A stretch of 11,765 nucleotides of DNA from ZLKRG08 sp046091905 (GTDB lineage Bacteria > Actinomycetota > Actinomycetes > Nanopelagicales > Nanopelagicaceae). Position 1 is the stretch's first letter, and each line of letters starts with the position of its first letter. Made by a program: the position numbers and the translations under genes. The stretch lies in contig JBJTCN010000036.1 of NCBI GenBank assembly GCA_046091905.1, forward strand, positions 1 through 11,765, given 5' to 3'. Below, one piece after another: positions 5,013 to 11,321 of this stretch. Below the pieces are notes generated by a model that saw nothing but the letters and a program-made list of their open reading frames with translations, was not told the DNA's origin and did not search any database.

Positions 5013-6444
5013 TTTCGAAGAGTTATTGCGCGCATCGGCGCAGGTAGCTTCGGATTTTGATGCTGCAGAAGATTTAATCAATACTCCTGATCAAGTGGCA
5101 GAGCGCGCAGCTTTGCGCCGTGTCGCAGGTTTCAGTACTCAGTTACAAGATATTTCAGATGCGGAATACCGCGAACTGCAATTAGAGAAGGTGATCTTGG
5201 TCGGGGTTTGGACCGAAGGCACTTCTGAAATGGCCGAGAATTCATTACAAGAATTGAAAGCGCTAGCCGAAACTGCGGGTGCCGAAGTTTTAGATGGCGT
5301 AATTCAGCGCCGCGAATCACCAGATCCAGCAACTTATATTGGTAGCGGAAAAGTAGCGCAGCTTCGCGAATTAGTGGCAAATAGCGGTGCAGATACTGTG
5401 ATCTGTGATGGCGAACTTTCACCGGCGCAATTACAGAAGTTAGAAGTAAAGTTAAAGGTCAAAGTAATTGATCGCGTTGCATTGATTCTGGATATTTTCG
5501 CGCAACATGCCAAGAGCCGCGAAGGTAAAGCGCAAGTAGAACTTGCGCAGATTAGTTATTTATTACCAAGACTACGTGGTTGGGGCGAATCGCTATCGCG
5601 CCAAGTTGGTGGTCGCGCTGCAGGTGGTGCGGGTATCGGTGGTCGTGGACCTGGTGAGACCAAAATCGAAACTGATCGCCGCCGAATTCGTGATCGCCAA
5701 GCAAAGCTCCGTCGTGAAATTTCAGAGATGAAGATTGCGCGCGATACCAAACGCCAAGAACGCCATCGAAATAATATTCCTTCGGTTGCAATTGCTGGTT
5801 ACACAAATGCGGGCAAGTCCTCACTATTAAATCGCTTAACCAATGCTGGGGTGTTAGTGGAAAATGCGCTCTTTGCCACGCTAGATCCGACTACTCGCCG
5901 CACCGAAACCACTGAAGGTCGTATCTATACGCTTACCGATACGGTGGGATTTGTGCGCCACCTGCCACATCAATTAGTCGATGCCTTTAAATCAACGCTA
6001 GAAGAGGTAACGGACTCGGATTTAATTGTGCATGTGGTTGATGGTTCGCATCCAGATCCATTCGAACAGATTCGTGCAGTACGCCAAGTGATCACTGAAA
6101 TTGGCGCGGCCGAAGTTCCAGAAATTATTGCGATAAATAAAGCAGATGTCGCCAAACCCGAAGTAATCATGTCGCTACTTCGCCAAGAACCGAGCGCTTT
6201 TGCATTGAGCGCCAAGACTGGTTTTGGAATTGATAATTTATTGCGAGCAATTGAAAATTCATTGCCGCATCCAAATATCGAAATCGATACCGTGATTCCA
6301 TACACCCGTGGCGATTTAGTTAATGCGATTCATGAAAAAGGTGAGGTTTTAGAAGAGGAGTACAGACCAGAGGGCACATATCTGCGGGCGCTGGTTGATG
6401 ATCGCCTTGCTAAGCGGGTAAATGGCGCAAGTAACAGGGAATAA
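5002..6444 (+). CDS. hflX: GTPase HflX
   Basis: HflX is a translation-factor-class GTPase that binds 50S subunits and splits stalled or hibernating ribosomes. The 480-residue protein has an N-terminal HflX domain (about 60-255) with PDPATYIGSGK (107-117), the glycine-rich QVGGRAAGGAGIGGRGPGET (201-220) and a basic coiled helix after it. The G domain follows: GYTNAGKS (266-273), TLDPTTRRTE (293-302), DTVGF (313-317), NKAD (379-382) and SAK (403-405). The chosen start is TTG at 5002, preceded by GAGGAG (4992-4997) 4 nt upstream. An alternative in-frame TTG at 5026 has a weaker site. The first 50 residues are poorly conserved, so the start is the least certain part. It is the last gene of the miaB operon; no clear hairpin terminator follows. 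Confidence 0.95.
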   Translation: MSDSFEELLRASAQVASDFDAAEDLINTPDQVAERAALRRVAGFSTQLQDISDAEYRELQLEKVILVGVWTEGTSEMAENSLQELKALAETAGAEVLDGVIQRRESPDPATYIGSGKVAQLRELVANSGADTVICDGELSPAQLQKLEVKLKVKVIDRVALILDIFAQHAKSREGKAQVELAQISYLLPRLRGWGESLSRQVGGRAAGGAGIGGRGPGETKIETDRRRIRDRQAKLRREISEMKIARDTKRQERHRNNIPSVAIAGYTNAGKSSLLNRLTNAGVLVENALFATLDPTTRRTETTEGRIYTLTDTVGFVRHLPHQLVDAFKSTLEEVTDSDLIVHVVDGSHPDPFEQIRAVRQVITEIGAAEVPEIIAINKADVAKPEVIMSLLRQEPSAFALSAKTGFGIDNLLRAIENSLPHPNIEIDTVIPYTRGDLVNAIHEKGEVLEEEYRPEGTYLRALVDDRLAKRVNGASNRE

Positions 6445-6561
6445 CCTCACAATTCGCGTGGTTTAGTGGAAATAACGGTTCAAATAGGGCAACCTACGCC
6501 CGTTCAAGAAATTTCTAGCAATAGAACCGTATAGAACCGGATAGAGAAGTGGAGGTGCAAA
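6445..6561 (+). promoter_or_regulatory. hflX-DUF4193 intergenic region with 10-bp tandem repeat
   Basis: The 117-bp gap contains a perfect 10-bp palindrome AGAAATTTCT (6507-6516), then ATAGAACCGT, ATAGAACCGG and ATAGAGAAGT in direct 10-bp register (6521-6550). It ends in a strong Shine-Dalgarno sequence, GGAGGTG (6551-6557), 4 nt before the ATG. TATAGA at 6530-6535 could be a -10 box, but no well-spaced -35 is evident. The strong ribosome binding site contrasts with the leaderless-looking starts nearby and suggests an independently transcribed gene. Confidence 0.5.
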
Positions 6562-6858
6562 ATGGCAACGGATTACGACACACCCCGAAAAACGGATGAA
6601 GAGTTACACGAGGAATCGCTCGAAGAACTCAAAGCCAAGCGCGCCGAAGTTCAATCCGGAAAGATTGATATCGACGAAGAAGAGGAAGCCGAAAACCTAG
6701 AGCTTCCAGGTGCGGATCTATCTGGTGAAGAACTCTCTGTTCGCGTAGTACCAAAGCAAGAAGATGAATTTACTTGCAGTAAGTGCTTCTTAGTTTCGCA
6801 CGTTACCAATATTGCAAAAGGCAGCGGCGCTAACGCTGTATGTCGCGACTGCGCTTAA
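6562..6858 (+). CDS. DUF4193 family protein, zinc-ribbon-like
   Basis: This 98-residue protein is of a family largely restricted to Actinobacteria. The N-terminus MATDYDTPRKTDEEL, the acidic middle (about 36-46) and LPGADLSGEELSVRV (48-62) are family hallmarks. The C-terminus carries two CxxC pairs, Cys72/Cys75 (FTCSKC) and Cys94/Cys97 (VCRDCA), which probably bind one zinc ion. Its biochemical function is not established, as far as I know. It has a strong Shine-Dalgarno sequence and its own upstream region, so it is probably well expressed. Its last 29 nt overlap the 3' end of the convergent DUF3093 gene, and no terminator hairpin with a T tract is seen there. Confidence 0.93.
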   Translation: MATDYDTPRKTDEELHEESLEELKAKRAEVQSGKIDIDEEEEAENLELPGADLSGEELSVRVVPKQEDEFTCSKCFLVSHVTNIAKGSGANAVCRDCA

Positions 6859-7279
6859 TCGCCGCAACCAACTCTTCGCATCTTTTACTTCCAATTAACC
6901 AATAAGTGGTCTGATCGCGTTGGTCATTTACAGAAACTTGCACGCCGGTATTTAGCCAAGGGCGAGTGGCATGGAAACTGCGCGCATCTAACTTTACGGT
7001 TCGAAGCTCTCGATATTGCGCAGCATCAAGCGCTACTGGATCTCTTAAATATTTCAATTCAATATGAGCTCGGCCAACGCGTAGCTCATCATCAACAGTG
7101 ATTACCAAGCGCATCTTTACCCATAGATATGGCAAGGTGGCGCAAAGTAGCGCCATAGTCACAACTGCTTGCTCAATATCAAAAGCGCCCCAAATAGCAA
7201 CTGCAATCGAGAAATACATTAAGAAAATAAAGCTCATCCAAGAAAGTGGTGGATTGCGCACCTCTTTGTAGTTCTGCAC
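6830..7279 (-). CDS. DUF3093 family membrane protein
   Basis: This 149-residue protein has two predicted membrane segments (about 14-33 and 37-53) and a cytosolic C-terminal domain. Family features include YKEVRNPPLSWM at the N-terminus, ELRVGRAHIEL, the ARSFHATRPWLNTGVQVSV stretch and YWLIGSKRCEELVAAI near the end. The GTG at 7279 is chosen because it keeps the conserved N-terminal motif, which the next Met (residue 15) would remove. A TAATTT box lies 6 nt upstream and there is no Shine-Dalgarno sequence, so it is probably leaderless. The function is unknown; DUF3093 commonly sits beside DUF4193 and dut in Actinobacteria. The 3' end overlaps DUF4193 by 29 nt. Confidence 0.9.
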   Translation of the reverse strand: MQNYKEVRNPPLSWMSFIFLMYFSIAVAIWGAFDIEQAVVTMALLCATLPYLWVKMRLVITVDDELRVGRAHIELKYLRDPVALDAAQYRELRTVKLDARSFHATRPWLNTGVQVSVNDQRDQTTYWLIGSKRCEELVAAIKRSRDIQR

Positions 7280-7306
7280 CGGTACAAATTAGCGTAAATT
7301 AGCGGC
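7280..7306. promoter_or_regulatory. 27-bp divergent promoter region with 10-bp direct repeat
   Basis: Only 27 bp separate the GTG of DUF3093 (minus) and the ATG of the thioesterase gene (plus). The segment contains AAATTAGCG twice, 10 bp apart (7286-7294 and 7296-7304). It yields TAAATT (7295-7300) 6 nt before the plus-strand ATG, and TAATTT (7291-7286) 6 nt before the minus-strand GTG. Neither start has a Shine-Dalgarno sequence. Both genes therefore look leaderless, with -10 boxes a few bases apart. Confidence 0.55.
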
Positions 7307-7825
7307 ATGGCTATCGAAATGCCGCAGCGCCATCCGCTGGCTCCAAAACCGGGGGAGGAGATTCCTTCACATTTAACGATGTGTTTTGGCTGCGGCGTAG
7401 ATCATCCAACTGGCTTGCATATGAAATCGATTGCGGGTGAAGGATTAACTGCTACCTGCGAATTTACCGTTACTGAAATGCATCAAGGCGCACCTGGGTT
7501 GGCGCACGGTGGATTGTTATCGCTAGCTTTTGATGAAGCGTTGGGTAAGTTGATGTATCTATTGCAGGTGCCGGCGGTAACAGGCCATTTAGATACCGAT
7601 TTTCTCAAGCCAATTCCAGTGGGTTCTAAGTTATTTATTAATGCGCGCATCACTGGCCAAGAGCGCCGCAAAGTTTTCACCGAAGCCGAAGGGCGCCTTA
7701 ATAGCCCAGATGGCGAATTAGCGCTAAAAGCTAGCGCGCTTTATATCTTGGTTGGTCTAGAACATTTTGTTAAGAATGCCGCAGATGTATTTATCAACGA
7801 CAAAATGTTTGGCATCAATCCATGA
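7307..7825 (+). CDS. PaaI-family hotdog thioesterase
   Basis: This 172-residue single hotdog-fold protein probably hydrolyses acyl-CoA thioesters in the cytosol; the substrate is unknown. It shows CFGCGVDHPTGLHMK (26-40), a motif typical of this PaaI-like subgroup. GLAHGGLLSLAFDEALG (64-80) follows, containing the HGG turn (67-69) and the acidic pair Asp76/Glu77 at the start of the central helix, where the catalytic acid lies in this superfamily. FLKPIPVGSKLFINARI is the conserved strand pair after it. The upstream TAAATT box and lack of a Shine-Dalgarno sequence suggest a leaderless mRNA. It is the first gene of an operon and overlaps dut by ATGA at 7822. Confidence 0.9.
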   Translation: MAIEMPQRHPLAPKPGEEIPSHLTMCFGCGVDHPTGLHMKSIAGEGLTATCEFTVTEMHQGAPGLAHGGLLSLAFDEALGKLMYLLQVPAVTGHLDTDFLKPIPVGSKLFINARITGQERRKVFTEAEGRLNSPDGELALKASALYILVGLEHFVKNAADVFINDKMFGINP

Positions 7826-8253
7826 TTGTTCAGATTCAGCGCTTAGATAAAGGTCTGCCGCTGCCAGAGTATGCCCGCCCTGGCGACGCGGGAATGGATG
7901 TCTTCTCTGCAATCGATTGCACACTTGCAGCAGGAGCGCGTGCCGTAATTCCAACTGGCATCGCGATTGCGCTACCTGAAGGTTATGTTTGTTTTGCCCA
8001 TCCGCGTAGTGGCTTAGCTGCCAAAAATGGCATTTCGATTGTTAATTCACCAGGAACTATTGATGCTGGCTACCGCGGGGAAATCAAAATTATTTTAATT
8101 AATACAGATAAGGATCAGGCTTTTGAAATCAAACGCGGTGATCGGATTGCACAGCTAGTGTTTCAAAAGTTTGAGAGCGCTAGGTTCTATGAAGTTGAGA
8201 CGCTACCGGAATCACAGCGTGGTACGGGTGGCTTTGGAAGTACTGGTTCATGA
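7822..8253 (+). CDS. dut: dUTP diphosphatase (trimeric dUTPase)
   Basis: Dut hydrolyses dUTP to dUMP and pyrophosphate, keeping uracil out of DNA and supplying dUMP for thymidylate synthesis. All five motifs of the homotrimeric family are present in the 143-residue protein: PGDAGMD (20-26), PRSGLA (61-66), NSPGTIDAGYRGE (75-87, with catalytic Asp81), RGDRIAQLV (105-113) and the C-terminal arm RGTGGFGSTG (133-142). Its start overlaps the thioesterase stop (ATGA) and its stop overlaps the DUF3159 start (ATGA at 8250-8253), so the three are translationally linked. Confidence 0.97.
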   Translation: MIVQIQRLDKGLPLPEYARPGDAGMDVFSAIDCTLAAGARAVIPTGIAIALPEGYVCFAHPRSGLAAKNGISIVNSPGTIDAGYRGEIKIILINTDKDQAFEIKRGDRIAQLVFQKFESARFYEVETLPESQRGTGGFGSTGS

Positions 8254-8867
8254 GCCACGAAAAAGATGCCATCTTTAATGCGATGGGCGGTAAGCGCGGC
8301 CTAATTGATAATGGTCTGCCCTCAATTCTTTTTTTGATTGTTTTTAATATTCAACATGACTTAAGAAGCGCAATTTATGCTGCGATTGCCTTAAGTGGGG
8401 TATTGGCAGTTTGGCGTTTAATCAAACGCGATACTTTGCAACATGCAATCAGCGGCGTAATTGGCGTATTGATCTGCGCCTGGTTTGCCAAGCAAGGTGG
8501 CCAAGCTAAGGATTATTACATTCCCTCTTTTATTAAAAATAGCGCATATGCCGCTGTTTATGCACTTGGCAATTTAATTGGCTGGCCGATCTTAGGTTTA
8601 GTAATTGGGCCAATCATTGGCGAAAATTTAGAGTGGCGCAAAGTAGCAGCGCGTAAACGAGTTTATGTAATGGCTGGTTGGGTATGGGTCGGCATGTTTG
8701 TTTTGCGCCTAGTGATTATGTATCCACTCTACAAGGCAGATCAATTAAATGCGTTGGGAATTGCAAGTATTGTTTTGGGATATCCGCTCTTCTTACTGGT
8801 GATTTGGTGGACTTGGTTAATTATTAAAACTGTGCCCAGCGTGAGAGCAGAAGTTAAGCCTGAATAA
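8250..8867 (+). CDS. DUF3159 family integral membrane protein
   Basis: This 205-residue polytopic membrane protein has about six hydrophobic segments (roughly 22-34, 40-55, 66-81, 95-120, 136-160 and 167-192). The cytosolic-looking N-terminus contains MGGKRGLIDNGLPSILFLIV, typical of DUF3159. Other family landmarks are GVIGVLICAWFA, GLVIGPIIGENLEWRK and the tryptophan-rich last helix. Its function is unknown. It lies next to trkA-type genes in many actinobacteria, a recurrent but unexplained association. Here it directly overlaps dut (ATGA), and its 3' end overlaps the convergent RCK gene by 14 nt, within a terminator hairpin. Confidence 0.9.
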   Translation: MSHEKDAIFNAMGGKRGLIDNGLPSILFLIVFNIQHDLRSAIYAAIALSGVLAVWRLIKRDTLQHAISGVIGVLICAWFAKQGGQAKDYYIPSFIKNSAYAAVYALGNLIGWPILGLVIGPIIGENLEWRKVAARKRVYVMAGWVWVGMFVLRLVIMYPLYKADQLNALGIASIVLGYPLFLLVIWWTWLIIKTVPSVRAEVKPE

Positions 8868-9513
8868 AGCAGGCTTTTAAAGTAGCCTCTGCAACATTAG
8901 AAGCTACAAAGATTAATTCATCACCTGCAGCAAAGACATCGTGCCCCTTTGGATTAAAGACTCGGCCATCGCGCACAATTGAGGCAAGTGAGGTATCTGC
9001 CGGAAGTGCGACTTCATCAATAGTCTTACCGATGCACTTAGAGCCATCTGGCAAGGTAAGTTCTAATAAATTAGCTGCGCCTTTACCGATACTAAATAAT
9101 TTCACCACATCGCCAACAGAGACTGCCTCTTCAACCAATGCCGCAATAATGCGCGGAGTTGAAACGGCCACATCTACGCCCCAAGATTTATCAAAGAGCC
9201 ATTCATTCTTTGGATGATTAATGCGCGCAACTACACGAGGTACGCCATATTCAGTTTTGGCAAGTAGCGATGCCACTAAATTAACTTTGTCATCACCGGT
9301 TGCGGCTACTAAAACTTGGCATTGATCTAGCTTGGCATTATCAAGCGAAGCAATTTCGCAGGCATCGGCCATTACCCATTCTGCTTCGGCAACGGACTCT
9401 AATTTCATGGCCTTAGGATCTTTATCAATCAGCATGACATGGTGGCCATTGGCGATAAGTTCGCGCGCAATTGAGCGACCCACATTTCCAGCACCAGCAA
9501 TCGCAACGCGCAT
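8854..9513 (-). CDS. TrkA-type RCK protein, second of the pair
   Basis: This 219-residue cytosolic regulator of a potassium channel or transporter has two domains. A Rossmann-fold TrkA_N/RCK_N domain spans about 1-125 with GAGNVG (7-12) and Asp30 at the end of the second strand, the pattern for NAD(H) or ATP binding. A TrkA_C/RCK_C domain follows (about 137-219), with SLASIVRDGRVFNPKG and AGDELIFVA. The start overlaps the stop of the upstream RCK gene by 1 nt (TAATG), so both are made from one mRNA, and paired RCK proteins may work as a heteromer. The arrangement corresponds to ceoB/ceoC of mycobacteria; which paralogue matches which cannot be settled by eye. No potassium transporter gene is adjacent. 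Confidence 0.92.
   Translation of the reverse strand: MRVAIAGAGNVGRSIARELIANGHHVMLIDKDPKAMKLESVAEAEWVMADACEIASLDNAKLDQCQVLVAATGDDKVNLVASLLAKTEYGVPRVVARINHPKNEWLFDKSWGVDVAVSTPRIIAALVEEAVSVGDVVKLFSIGKGAANLLELTLPDGSKCIGKTIDEVALPADTSLASIVRDGRVFNPKGHDVFAAGDELIFVASNVAEATLKACFIQA
8856..8878 (+). terminator. Hairpin terminator inside the convergent gene overlap
   Basis: AAGCCTG (8856-8862) pairs with CAGGCTT (8870-8876) around a 7-nt loop and runs into TTTT (8875-8878). It ends rightward transcription of the thioesterase-dut-DUF3159 operon. The DUF3159 TAA (8865-8867) lies in the loop, and the RCK gene's stop (8854-8856) lies at the base of the stem. In the leftward direction no T tract follows. Confidence 0.6.
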
Positions 9514-10169
9514 TAGTTCACCTGCGCATTCATTGTCGCGGTAATTGAATCTACATCTTCATCATGGGCCATTACGTGCAGTAAATCGCCCTCTTGCAAA
9601 ACCGTATGTTCATCAGGGATAAAGGCATCACCTAATCGAGTCAAAAAGGCAACGCGCGCATTGGTGCGTGCTTCAACTTCAGAAATTGGATGGCCCAGCC
9701 AAGATGGATGAATTGATACTTCAAGCAGTGCTACCTTGCCAGATGGATCGCGCCATTCACCGCGAGAACCACCAGGAAGTAAGCGTCGTAAAACTTGTTC
9801 GGTTGCCCAAGTAACGGTCGCAACAGTTGGAATTCCTAAACGCTGATAAATCTCTGCGCGCGCAGGATCATATATACGTGCTACTACGCTTTTGACTCCG
9901 AAAACTTCACGAGCCACGCGAGCTGCCAAAATATTTGAGTTATCACCATCAGATAATGCTGCAAATGCATCTGCACGTTCGATACCTGCTTCAATCAAAA
10001 TATCGCGATCAAAGCCAATTCCGGTAACGGTCTCACCTTTGAAATTTCCACCTAATCTGCGGAAAGCTTCGCGAGATTGATCAATAATAGATACAGAAAT
10101 CCCAGCGGCTTCTAATTCTCGGGCGATAGCTGAACCAACGCGACCACAGCCCATAATTACAACGTGCAT
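9513..10169 (-). CDS. TrkA-type RCK protein, first of the pair
   Basis: This 218-residue protein has the same two-domain layout as its neighbour. The RCK_N domain has GCGRVG (7-12), Asp30 after SVSII, and the SDGDNSNILAARVAREVFG helix. An RCK_C domain follows (about 138-214), with HPISEVEARTNARVAFLTRLG and LQEGDLLHVMAH. It is expected to sense nucleotide or NAD(H) state and gate potassium uptake at the membrane. No Shine-Dalgarno sequence is visible before the ATG; TATGCT lies 9 nt upstream on the minus strand, suggesting a leaderless or very short leader transcript. It is divergent from the RNA methyltransferase gene across 32 bp. Confidence 0.92.
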   Translation of the reverse strand: MHVVIMGCGRVGSAIARELEAAGISVSIIDQSREAFRRLGGNFKGETVTGIGFDRDILIEAGIERADAFAALSDGDNSNILAARVAREVFGVKSVVARIYDPARAEIYQRLGIPTVATVTWATEQVLRRLLPGGSRGEWRDPSGKVALLEVSIHPSWLGHPISEVEARTNARVAFLTRLGDAFIPDEHTVLQEGDLLHVMAHDEDVDSITATMNAQVN

Positions 10170-10201
10170 AGGTCATAAAGCATAGCCCTTAGACTTCGTA
10201 A
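10170..10201. promoter_or_regulatory. Divergent promoter spacer, RCK pair / RNA methyltransferase
   Basis: This is a 32-bp spacer. Rightward, TAGACT (10190-10195) lies 6 nt before the ATG at 10202, which fits a leaderless promoter. Leftward, TATGCT lies 9 nt before the ATG at 10169. Neither gene has a Shine-Dalgarno sequence. Any -35 boxes must fall inside the opposite coding regions. Confidence 0.45.
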
Positions 10202-11293
10202 ATGCAGGTTCGCGTTGAAAAGGTCGCGCATGGCGGCCACTTTATTGCCAGAAATGAAGGGCAAGTTATCTTTATTCGCGATACCGCTCCTGGCGAATTG
10301 GTAGAGATCGAAATAACCAGTAAAGCACAGGGATTCTTACGCGCCAATGTCTTGCAAGTAATTGAAAGTTCTCCAGAGCGAATCACGCCGCCTTGCGTTT
10401 ATGCCGGCAGATGTGGCGGTTGCGATTTTCAACATTTAAATCTGCCTTACCAGCGTAAATTAAAAGCAGAGGTCATCAAAGAACAATTTAGCCGCATTGC
10501 CAAAATGGATGTAGAAGTTACGGTACATGAAGTAGCGCCGACTACCAGATATCGAACCCATATTCGGGGAGTAGCAAGTGAAGCAGGACAGTTTGGAATT
10601 TACGCATCTAGATCGCATGAGATTATTCCAATTAGCGATTGTTTGATTGCGGGCGAAGAGTTACATGTTGCGCAGATAGCTACTAAAGAATTTGAACCAA
10701 TGGAACCCATCGAAGTTCCACAAGGCGATCAAATCAAAGAGGTAAAGGGAAAACAGTTATTAGTTAAAGCTGGCGCATTTTGGCAACGCCATCGAAACGC
10801 GCCAGAAACGCTGACCACGCAATTTCTAAAACTTGCCAATTTGAAAGCAGGCGAACATTTATTAGATTTGTATGGCGGCGTTGGGTTATTTACCTCAGTA
10901 GCGATTGATGTTTTAGGTCCAGGTGGCAGAGTTGATTTAATTGAAAGCTCGATCCCAGCAACTGATTCGGCGCGAGAGAATTTTAAAGATTATGCAAATG
11001 TAAAAATAGTTAGAGAAGATGTAGTAAAAGGTTTAAAGAGTATTAAGCGTGCAGATGTAGTGGTGTTAGATCCACCGCGAGCAGGAGCTGGGGCAGAGGT
11101 GGTTTCGCAACTGCTTCGGATTAATCCTTCGCGGCTCGTTTATGTGGCATGCGACCCGGCATCGCTTGCGCGCGACGTCAAAGATTTCATCGCCGCGGGA
11201 TGGTCGCTTAAGCAGATTGATGGCTATGACCTATTTCCGATGACGCAACACATTGAAAGTATTTGTTTATTAGGGCCAAATAAGATATCTTGA
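10202..11293 (+). CDS. TrmA/RumA-family RNA 5-methyluridine methyltransferase
   Basis: This 363-residue SAM-dependent enzyme probably makes m5U in rRNA or tRNA. It has an N-terminal TRAM domain (about 1-55). [4Fe-4S] ligands Cys65, Cys71, Cys74 and Cys147 are spaced like those of E. coli RumA/RlmD. A Rossmann methyltransferase domain follows, with the SAM loop LLDLYGGVGLFT (220-231), DPPRAGAG (290-297), catalytic Cys317 in VYVACDPASLARD and Glu352 in FPMTQHIES as the likely general base. The exact target (RlmC, RlmD or TrmA type) cannot be assigned from motifs alone. The start looks leaderless. The stop codon lies within the 18-bp palindrome upstream of acnA. Confidence 0.93.
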   Translation: MQVRVEKVAHGGHFIARNEGQVIFIRDTAPGELVEIEITSKAQGFLRANVLQVIESSPERITPPCVYAGRCGGCDFQHLNLPYQRKLKAEVIKEQFSRIAKMDVEVTVHEVAPTTRYRTHIRGVASEAGQFGIYASRSHEIIPISDCLIAGEELHVAQIATKEFEPMEPIEVPQGDQIKEVKGKQLLVKAGAFWQRHRNAPETLTTQFLKLANLKAGEHLLDLYGGVGLFTSVAIDVLGPGGRVDLIESSIPATDSARENFKDYANVKIVREDVVKGLKSIKRADVVVLDPPRAGAGAEVVSQLLRINPSRLVYVACDPASLARDVKDFIAAGWSLKQIDGYDLFPMTQHIESICLLGPNKIS

Positions 11294-11303
11294 CGTCAAG
11301 ATA
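11286..11303. promoter_or_regulatory. Perfect 18-bp palindrome, candidate acnA operator
   Basis: TATCTTGACGTCAAGATA is a perfect inverted repeat. It spans the methyltransferase stop codon and ends 18 bp before the acnA ATG. TACTTT (11302-11307) at its right edge could be the acnA -10 box, so a bound dimer would block transcription. The length and symmetry suit a winged-helix (MarR-type) or TetR-type regulator. The regulator is not in this window. MarR-family TamR of Streptomyces is a known aconitase regulator and a possible analogue, but I cannot verify a motif match. Confidence 0.6.
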
Positions 11304-11308
11304 CTTTT

Positions 11309-11315
11309 AGGGGGG
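11309..11315 (+). promoter_or_regulatory. acnA ribosome binding site
   Basis: AGGGGGG lies 6 nt before the ATG at 11322. A purine-rich site at good spacing fixes the acnA start and marks it as a gene with a leader, unlike the adjacent leaderless-looking genes. Confidence 0.6.
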
Positions 11316-11321
11316 ACACAA

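Noticed and set aside
5132..5824. Several minus-strand ORFs opposite hflX
   Set aside because: They mirror conserved HflX coding sequence, and their compositions (for example His/Arg/Gln-rich) are typical of antisense frames.
6487..6500. GGGC/GCCC hairpin after hflX as a terminator
   Set aside because: The stem is only 4 bp and no T tract follows on either strand.
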